A stretch of 53,002 nt of DNA, from positions 1 through 53,002 of the forward strand of contig DATKLX010000111.1 of assembly GCA_035542155.1 (NCBI GenBank), given 5' to 3'. Below are positions 41,401 through 50,400 of this stretch, piece by piece. The position numbers were made by a program, and so were the translations under genes. The stretch's first letter is position 1, and each line of letters starts with the position of its first letter. This DNA comes from DATKLX01 sp035542155. Lineage in GTDB: Bacteria; Chloroflexota; Anaerolineae; Anaerolineales; Anaerolineaceae. The notes beneath the pieces were generated by a model. The model did no database searches and had not been told where the DNA came from. It was given only the letters and a program-made list of their open reading frames with translations.

Positions 41401-44400
41401 CACGACCGGGATGGGAGCAGCGACCAATTTCGGCGACCTGATCATCCCCGCAGGGGAAACACTCGATCAAAACGGGGAAATCCGCGTGGCCGGCAACTGG
41501 CTCAACCAGGGAACTTATACACCCAATACGACCACCAACCCGGCCACCGTGGTCTTCAATGGCACGGCGAACCAGACCATCCAGACCGATGACCCCTCCG
41601 GGAACGCTTTCTACAACCTGACGATCGATAACAGCGGCGCGCCGGGCCTGGTTTCCAGCATGGATACCCAGGAACCGCCTGCTCCGCTCATGCTGGCGGT
41701 CGGCAACAACCTGACCATCCTCAACGGGCGGTTGGACCTGCCGGCCGGTTCCACCCTCCAGAACGTTTCCGTCGCGGAAGGTGCCGTGATCGGCTTGCCT
41801 GAGGGTACCAATACTATCACCGTTGCCGGCAGTTGGGCCAACGAAGGCACAATGACGCTGGCCGGGACTGACTCAGCCGCCGATGTAGTGGATGGCCCTG
41901 CTTACCTGACCACCTCGATCGTCGACCAGAGCTTTGACGCAAATACACCCGGGTTAGGTTTCGATAAGTTCACCGCGATCGGCGATGCCTTACCTGTCAC
42001 GGCCAGCAACGTCATCGTATACGGTGGCTCGTCCGGCTTCGTAACCTACGCAGAAACCATTGATCTCAACAGCCCGGGCAAGGTACTGACCTTCCACGGC
42101 GATACAAGCATCACCAGCCTGACCCTGACCAGCGGCGCGATCGAGCTGGCAGACCAGGCCGCAGTGCAAACGGGCGCCTACGCCCAATCGGGCGGCGCGT
42201 TCCACCTTGGAAACGGCTCCCTGGTCGTACCGGGTGATTTCTCCCCCACCGGCGGAAGCATGGACCTGGGGACTGGCACGCTGTCCCTGGCCAGCAACTT
42301 CGCTCCATCCGGCTATACCTTCAACCCCGAAACCGGCAAGGTCGAGTTCAACGGCTCCGGCCCTCAGACCATCGCCGCGGGCGCCTCGTTCTACGACTTG
42401 AAGATCAACAACAGCGCGGCGGCCCCCGACGATACCCACGCAGTCGTCCCGGCCGGCGCGATTGGCGTCACGAACAATCTCGACGTGGTCGACGGCCAGT
42501 TCATGCCCTTCGACGAGACCTCGGTCAAGTACGTGGCCATCGCCGCGGACGGCATCCTCAAGCTGGCTCCCGGCGCAGACTTGAATTTCCCAGAGGATGG
42601 CTCGCTCGACAACAACGGTATGCTGATCCTGAACGGCGGCCGGATCAACGGGCTGCACCAGGGCAATCTCAGAGTAGACGATGACTATACCTCGGCTACA
42701 TCCGGCTTCGGCTATGATGCGTTTGATACGATCGCCGCGGCCTTCGCCTCATCGAACGGCGCTCTGCCCACCGGCACGGTGCACGTCCGCAACGGCTCGT
42801 ATGCCGGCGCGACCATCGATCAGTCGGGCTGGACCGTGGCCTTCGACGACGACGTTACCTTTACCGGCAGCCTGAACGTGACCAACGGGACGCTGTCTGT
42901 TGCCAATGAAAAAACCCTGAAACTGGCTCAAGATTTCAGCCTGTCTCCGGCCAGCGCCTTTGTCCCCAACCAGGGGACGGTCGAACTGACCGGCTCGGCC
43001 GCCCAGGTGATCTCCGGCCCCGCCGGGCTGGCCTTCTACAACCTGACCGTCAACAATAGCGGTCTCGATCCGGTTACCACGACAAATGCGATCCAATCCA
43101 ACGGCGACCTGCTGGTCCAGGGCGGCGTGTTCCAGCCCGCCTGCGGTTCTTCCTTCAAGAACGTGACCGTCCAGGCCGTGGCCGAGCTGCGCCTGGCCGA
43201 TTCCGCCTGTGCGATCACCGTCTCAGGAACCTGGGCGGTCTTACCTGGCGGGACCTTCACCCCCAACGGCGGCAAGGTGGTCTTTACCGGCCCGAACGCC
43301 GCAATCAGCGGAGACGCCAGCTTCGCCTCCCTCGAGATCGCCGGCGGCCAGCTAACCGCTCCTTTGAATGGCGCGCTGACCGTCAGCGGGGACTGGACCA
43401 ACCACGGGACCTTCATCCCCAACGATGGGACGGTGGCCTTCCCGGGTGGAGCGCATGCCCTGCTTGGATCTCCGTTGAATTTCCACAACCTTGCAATTGC
43501 AGACGGCGGCATCCTGGCTCCTGCGGGCGACCTGTTGCTGACCGGCGACTGGGCCCAGGCAGCAGGTGGGGTATTTATCCCGGGCAATCACAAGGTTACC
43601 TTCAACGGAATGGGGCCGCAGGCCATCAGCGGGCCCGCCGCCGGGATCGGTTTCTACGATTTCGAGGTGGCCCAGGGCCCCGGCGCAACGCTGGTGGCCA
43701 ACCCGGCCATCACCGTCGCCCATCACCTCGAGATCGCCACGGGCGAACTGGAGCTGCATGCCAACTCCAGCGTCCATAACGTCACGAACGATGCGACCGG
43801 TCATCTCGGCGCGGCCGGCAAGCTGACGCTGGTAGGGACCACCACCCTGAACGTGGACCTCTGGTCGTCGGACGGCGGCCAGATCCAGGCCGCCAGCATC
43901 AACCAGCTCATCCCGGGCAAGGTATCGGCCATGATCGTCGACGCCGGGTTCACCGCGGCCACGCCCGGTTTTGGCATCGACCACTTCGCGACGATCACCG
44001 ACGCCCTGGCAAAAGACTGGCTGGCCAATGGCGCTACGGTCACCGTCAAGCCGGGCGTGTACGTTGAGAGCGTGACGGTGGGCAAGCCGGTCCACCTGGT
44101 CGCGGGCGGCTCCATCACCCTCAATAACCTCACCCTGAACGACGCTGGGGCGGATTTCACTGCGCCGGGCGCACTCCAGGCCTTGACCCTCAACGGCAAC
44201 CTGGCCGTGACGGCCGGTGCATTCATCGATAACGGCGGCACGCTGGTCCTGGATGGGACTGCAACCCATACCCTCTCCACCGGCCTGGCGCTCAACAACC
44301 TGACGATCGAGACCGGCTCGACTCTCACCATGCCGGCCGCGCTCACCCTGAAGGGCAGCCTGGTCAACGATGGGACCCTCTCGGGGAACGGAACCCTCAC

Positions 44401-47400
44401 GGTGGCCGGCAATCTTCTCAACAATGGGACCCTCAACGGCGGGACGATCGGCCTCACCTTCGACAACCCCTCTGCCGCCTACCCGCACAGCCTGGGCGGG
44501 TCGCAGCCCATCGCCTTGAACGATCTGGCCGTCCTGGACGGCGAAGGCCTGGCTCTGAGCAACAACTCTACGCTGAGCTTGAAAGGCAGCCTGGTCACCA
44601 CCGGCTCATTCACGACCGGAAACGGTTCGACCCTGGCCCTTGCCGCAAACGGCGTCCAGACCCTTCCGGCGGGCCTGAGCCTCTGGAATCTGGATGTGGC
44701 TAACGGCACGACCTTCACCGTTCCGGCCACCCTTAATCTGGCCGGCAACCTGAACAATTTTGGAACCATCAACGCGGCTGCGAATACAAGCACGGTCAGG
44801 CTGGCCGACAGCGGCGTGCAGAACATCTCCGCCAACGACGTCACCTTCTACAACCTGACCATCGACGACGCGGACGACAACGCCGGAGCCAACGACGTGC
44901 GGGCCGGCGCGGTTGTCAACGTGACCCACATGCTCGACATCGCCGACGGGAAATTCAGCCCCTCCGCCTGCGGCCAGTACGCCGACGTGACTATCGGCGC
45001 GGCGGGCGAGTTCGCCCCCCGGACGGGCGGCTCCTGCGCCCAGAAGGTCAGCGGGAACTGGACCAACGACGGCAGCTTCACCGCCGCCAGCGGCAAAGTC
45101 GCCTTCAACGGCGCCGGCAGCCAGGTCATCGCCGGCTCGGTCGACACCTCTTTCAACGACCTGGAGATCGCCAACACCTCCAGCCCGGTCCAGCCGGTCG
45201 CCTTTGGCGCCGGCCGCAAGGCCATCGTCAACGGCGCCCTGACCGTGACCAGCGGCGAGTTCCGGCCCTCGACCGGCTCGCAGCTCCACGACGTAGACAT
45301 CCAGGGCGGCAAGCTGACCGCCCCCGCCGGCCCGCTGGAAGTCAGCGGGAGCTGGACGAACGCTTCAGCGGACTTCTTCGACTCCGGCAGCGGCGTGGTG
45401 CGCTTCACCGGCGGCTCGCACGCCATCGCCGGGCCAACCCGGTTCAACGGGCTGGAGGCCACGGGCGGCAACAGCCTGGCCCTCGACCCCACAGCTGACG
45501 TGACCGTCACCGGCGCGCTCAACCTCACCCCCGGCGGCGCGATCGGCGGCGATCCGGCCTCGACCCTGTTCTTCAACGGCAACGGCCCGGCGAGCCTGCC
45601 CGACGGCACGCAGTTGGGCAATCTCAAGATCGGCCCCAACGTGCTCTTCAATTCGCCGGCCAACCTGTCCCTGAGCGGCGGCCTGACCAACCTCGGCGCG
45701 TTCAACGCCGGGACAGGCACGGTCGCTTTCAACGGCAGCGGTACGCCGTCCCTGCAAGGCAACGTCACCTTCTACAACCTGGCCGTGGATACCGCCACGC
45801 TGACCCCGGCTTTAGGTTCCACCCTCATGGTCGCCCACGGCCTGACCGCGGCGTCTGGCGGGAACATCGACGGCTCGGCCAGTGGAAGCACCTTCATCGC
45901 CGCCGGCCCGGGGATCGTCCTGCCGGGCGGCGCGAAGCTCAACCACCTGGTTGTCGACGAAGGCGCGTCCATCTCTGCGCCGGGGGCCCTGACGCTCTAC
46001 GGCGACCTGACCGCCAACGGCGACTTCGACAACTCGACCGGCTCGACCACCTTTGCCGGCGCGTCTCCCACCACCCACAACCTGGCCGGCCCCGGCGCGG
46101 TCACCTTCGGCGACCTGAACATCGCCGCCGGTAACACCCTCAAGCCCGCCGCGGGAATGTCGATCAACGTCAAGGGCAACTGGGACAACGACGGCGTCTT
46201 CGACGCCAACGGTGGGACGGTGGTCTTCACCGGCGCCGCGGACCAGACCATCGGCGGCGAGAACAACACCACCTTTGCCAACCTGACGGTCAACAACAGC
46301 GGCGCGCTCTCCATGGCGGATGGGCGCAGCCTGGCCGTCCAGAACGATCTGCAAATCACGGACGGCGACTTCCAGCCCTCCACCGGTTCCAGCTTCCACA
46401 ACGTCAGCATCGGCAGCAACGGCGGTCTGAGCCCGGCTGCCGGAGCGAGCATCACCGTCTCCGGCGACTGGAGCGACAACCCCGGCGGCGCCAGCCGCTT
46501 CACCTCCAACGGCGGCACGGTGAGCTTTACCGGCCCCGGGCAGCAGCTCTTCAGCGGCGACAGCCGCTTCAATAACCTCCAGGTTACCGGCGGCACGCTT
46601 GTCCTCTACGAAGACGCCGACCTGGGCTATGGTGGAACCTTCACCTTCGGCGGCGGAGGGGCGTTGGACGCGACCAGCCATCCCGGCGCCACCCTGACCC
46701 TCACCGGGCCCGGGCCCCAGACCCTGCCGGACGGCCTAACCTTGAACGACCTGACGGTTGCCCCGGGGGCCGCGCTGAACGGCGCGGGTACCGGGGTCAC
46801 GCTGCTCGGTGATCTCACCGCCGACGGCGATGTCCAGAACGGCCTGAACGCCAGCTTCAACGGCAGCGGCGCACAGAACATCGCCGGCTCCGGCGCGGTG
46901 CACCTGGGCGACGTGGCAATCGGGCCGGGCAGCACCCTCGTCCCGGACAGCACTCTGAATGGGAACACCCTGTACGTGCTCGGCGACTGGACCAACCACA
47001 ACACCGCCGGCGGGTTCACCCCCGGCAGCGGAACGGTTGCCTTCGAAGGGGCGGGTCCTCATATCCTGGGCGGCGAGCAAACCACCGCGGTCAACAACTT
47101 GAACGTACTGGGCGGCGTCCTGAGCGGGCAGATCGCTGCGACCGGCGCGACGACCATCGCCAACGGCGCGACGCTCCAGCCCGACAGCGGCTCGGTCTTC
47201 CACGACATCACCCTCCAGGACGGCGGCACCCTGTCCCCCGCCGATGGCGCGGCGATCTCCGTCAGCGGCGACTGGACCGACGACAATTCCAGCGGCTCCA
47301 CGGGTGGATTCCGCCCGAATAGCGGGACGGTAACCCTGAATGGAACGGGCGACCAGGCCATTACCGTGGCCAACCCGCCCGCCAGCTTCGCCAACCTCGT

Positions 47401-50400
47401 CATTGCTGGGTCTGCCCCCGAGGGCGGCTCCCGCACGGTGACTCCCTCCGGGGCGCTGGGCGTCACCGGCGACCTGACCCTGAACTCAGGGAGCGGCACA
47501 CTGCTTGTCCCGGACCAGTCTACCTTCACCAACGTAAACATCAGCGCGGACTCGACCTTCCAGTTAGCCAACGATGCGCATTTCACGCTGGATGGATCCT
47601 GGAGCAACCAGGGGACTTACAGCGCCCCCAACGGCAGCGGGATGACTCCAACCGAAAACACCCGCATTGCTTCGGTGACGGTGGATCCGGATACGTGCGC
47701 CGTTGATGCCGACGCCTGCGGCGTGGACCGCTTTGGCAGCATCCAGGCAGCCGTCAATACGGTTGCAGCGGATGGGGCCATCACCGTCCTGCCCGGCACG
47801 CATGCCCTGGCGGATGTAGGGACGATCAACCTGAATAAATCCGCCCGCCTGATCTTCGCCGGCGACGGCTCGAGCATCTTTACCCTCCCGGATGGCATCG
47901 GCCAGAGCGCCGGTACGATCATCGCCCCCAGCGGGACGCTCGTCCTGAACGGCGACCTGGCGCGGAGCGGCGGTACGTTCAATGCCAATGACGGCACCGT
48001 CAGGCTGGTGGGCAGCAGCATCCAGGCCATCAGCGGCAGCCCCACCACCTTCTACAACCTGACCATCGACGACGCGGACGACAACGCCGGAGCCAACGAC
48101 GTGCAGTCCGGCGCGCTGGTCAACGTGACCCACCTGCTCGACATCGCCGACGGGAAATTCAGCCCCTCCGCCTGCGGCCAGTACGCCGACGTGACCATCG
48201 GAGCGGACGGCGTGTTTGCCCCCCAGACGGGCTCCTGCGCCCAGAAAGTCAGCGGCAACTGGACCAACGACGGCAGCTTCACCGCCGGCAGCGGCAAAGT
48301 CGCCTTCAACGGCGAGGGCAGCCAGGTCATCGCCGGCTCAGTCGACACCTCTTTCAACGACCTGGAGATCGCCAACACCTCCAGCCCGGTCCAGCCGGTC
48401 GCCTTTGGCCCCGGCCGCAAGGCCATCGTCAACGGCGCCCTGACCGTGACCGCCGGCGAGTTCCAGCCCTCGGCCGGCTCGCAGCTCACGAACATCACCG
48501 TCGGCGCGCAAGGGACGCTCAAACCGGCCAGCGGCGCGGAGATCACCGTCTCCGGCAACTGGAACAACCTGGGCGCCTTCACCCACAACCACAGCAAGGT
48601 CACCCTGACCAGCAGCGGGACCGACCAGGTGTTGGCGGGTAACATCGCCTTCTATAACCTGGTGATCGACGAGCCTTCTCCTACGACCCGCGTGGACGCG
48701 AATGGGGCGGTCAGCGTCGCCAACGACCTGACCCTGACCCAGGGCATATTCGAATATGCCACCGGCGCTTCTTTCAAGGATGTAACTGTTAAACCATCCG
48801 GCATATTGAGACCGGACCAGTCCGCCAGCTTTAGCATCAGTGGAAACTGGACCAACCAGGGTGCCTTCGACCCCAACCAGGGTACGGTCGTCTTCAACGG
48901 CAGCGGTCCGCAATCCATCCAGGGCCTGCCCAGCGATGACCAGCACCCGTTCTACAACCTGACCGTTGCCAACACGGCCGCGCCAGAACCGGCCTGTACG
49001 ACCACGGCCGGCTGCAACACCTTCTTCGACGCCAACAGCGTCCACTTCGACGGCCCGATCGCCGTGGCCGGCCTGACCACAGTCGAGGATGGGCAGTTCA
49101 GCCCGGCTGACGGATCGAGCTTTGAAGATGTCACAGTCGCCACCCAGGGCCGCTTCCGCGCGGAAAACCCGTCCTTATCCACTGGAACCTTGACCATCAC
49201 CGGGAGCCTGAGAAATTACGGCCTGTTCGACCTCAACAGCCTGACCGCCGAGGGGAACTTCGCCCTCGACCAGGTGTACGTCTCCAGTGAATACGATGAA
49301 GCCACCCCCGGTTACGGCGTGGACCACTTCGATACCATCGCGGCCGGGCTGAATGCCCCCGGCCTGCTGGATGGGGCGACGGTTAAGATCTACGCTGGAA
49401 CGTACACCGAGGAGGTAAGCCTGGCGCGCAATCTGCGCCTTGTAATGGTCTCGACTTCGGCGATCAGCGCAGCGGTACTGCCGGTTACCATCGACGGCAG
49501 CCTGACCCTGGACCATCCCCAGGCGACACTGTTCGCGCCGGACGGCGAGCTCCAGATCGGCGGTGATTTCACGCTCACCCGGGGTACCTTTACCCGCGGG
49601 ACAGGCGCAGTCACCTTCAACGGGGCCGCGACCCAGCACATCAGCGGCGGGCCGCGCTTCTACGACCTCAAGATCGCCAATACCAGCGACCCGACCGGCG
49701 ACGAAGCCGACGTGGATGCGGACACGGCCCTGACCGTGGACCATCTGCTGGACGTCGCCGACGGCCAGTTCTCCCCCCTGCCCTGCTCGAGCTTCGCCAG
49801 CGTGACCATCAGAACGAACGGCGTGCTCAAGCCGCAGGCCGCTGCCACGGGCTGCAATTCCGGCCTGCAGGTCAGCGGAAACTGGACCAACTCGGGCGGC
49901 TCCTTCACCCCCAACGGCAGCCAGGTCACGTTCAACGGCTCGAACCCGCAAACTGTGACCGGCGAGAGCGGCTTCGGCGACGTCACCATCGGCGACGGCG
50001 CCCGGGTCGCCCTGGGCAACGGCGTTGCGCTCGACAACCTGACCATCCTGCCCACCGGGCAGGCCAGCCAGCCCGCCGGCGCCACCCTGACCGTGAACGG
50101 CGACTGGGATGACCAAAACCCCGACGGCGGCCTGAACGCCGCAGACGGAACGGTCGCCTTCGCCGGAACGGACTCCCATACCTTTACCGGAAATACCACC
50201 TTCCCCAACGTGACCGTAGGCGCGGGCAGCAACCTGGTCCTCGGCGACGGCGCCAACCTGGGCTTCACCGGCAATCTGGCCGTCACCGGCAGCCTGGACG
50301 CGACCTCCCACCCCGGGACGACCGTCACCGTGGCTCACAGCAGCAGCTCGCCGGCGACCCAGACCCTGACCGGCACGAACCTGACCCTCAACGACCTGGT

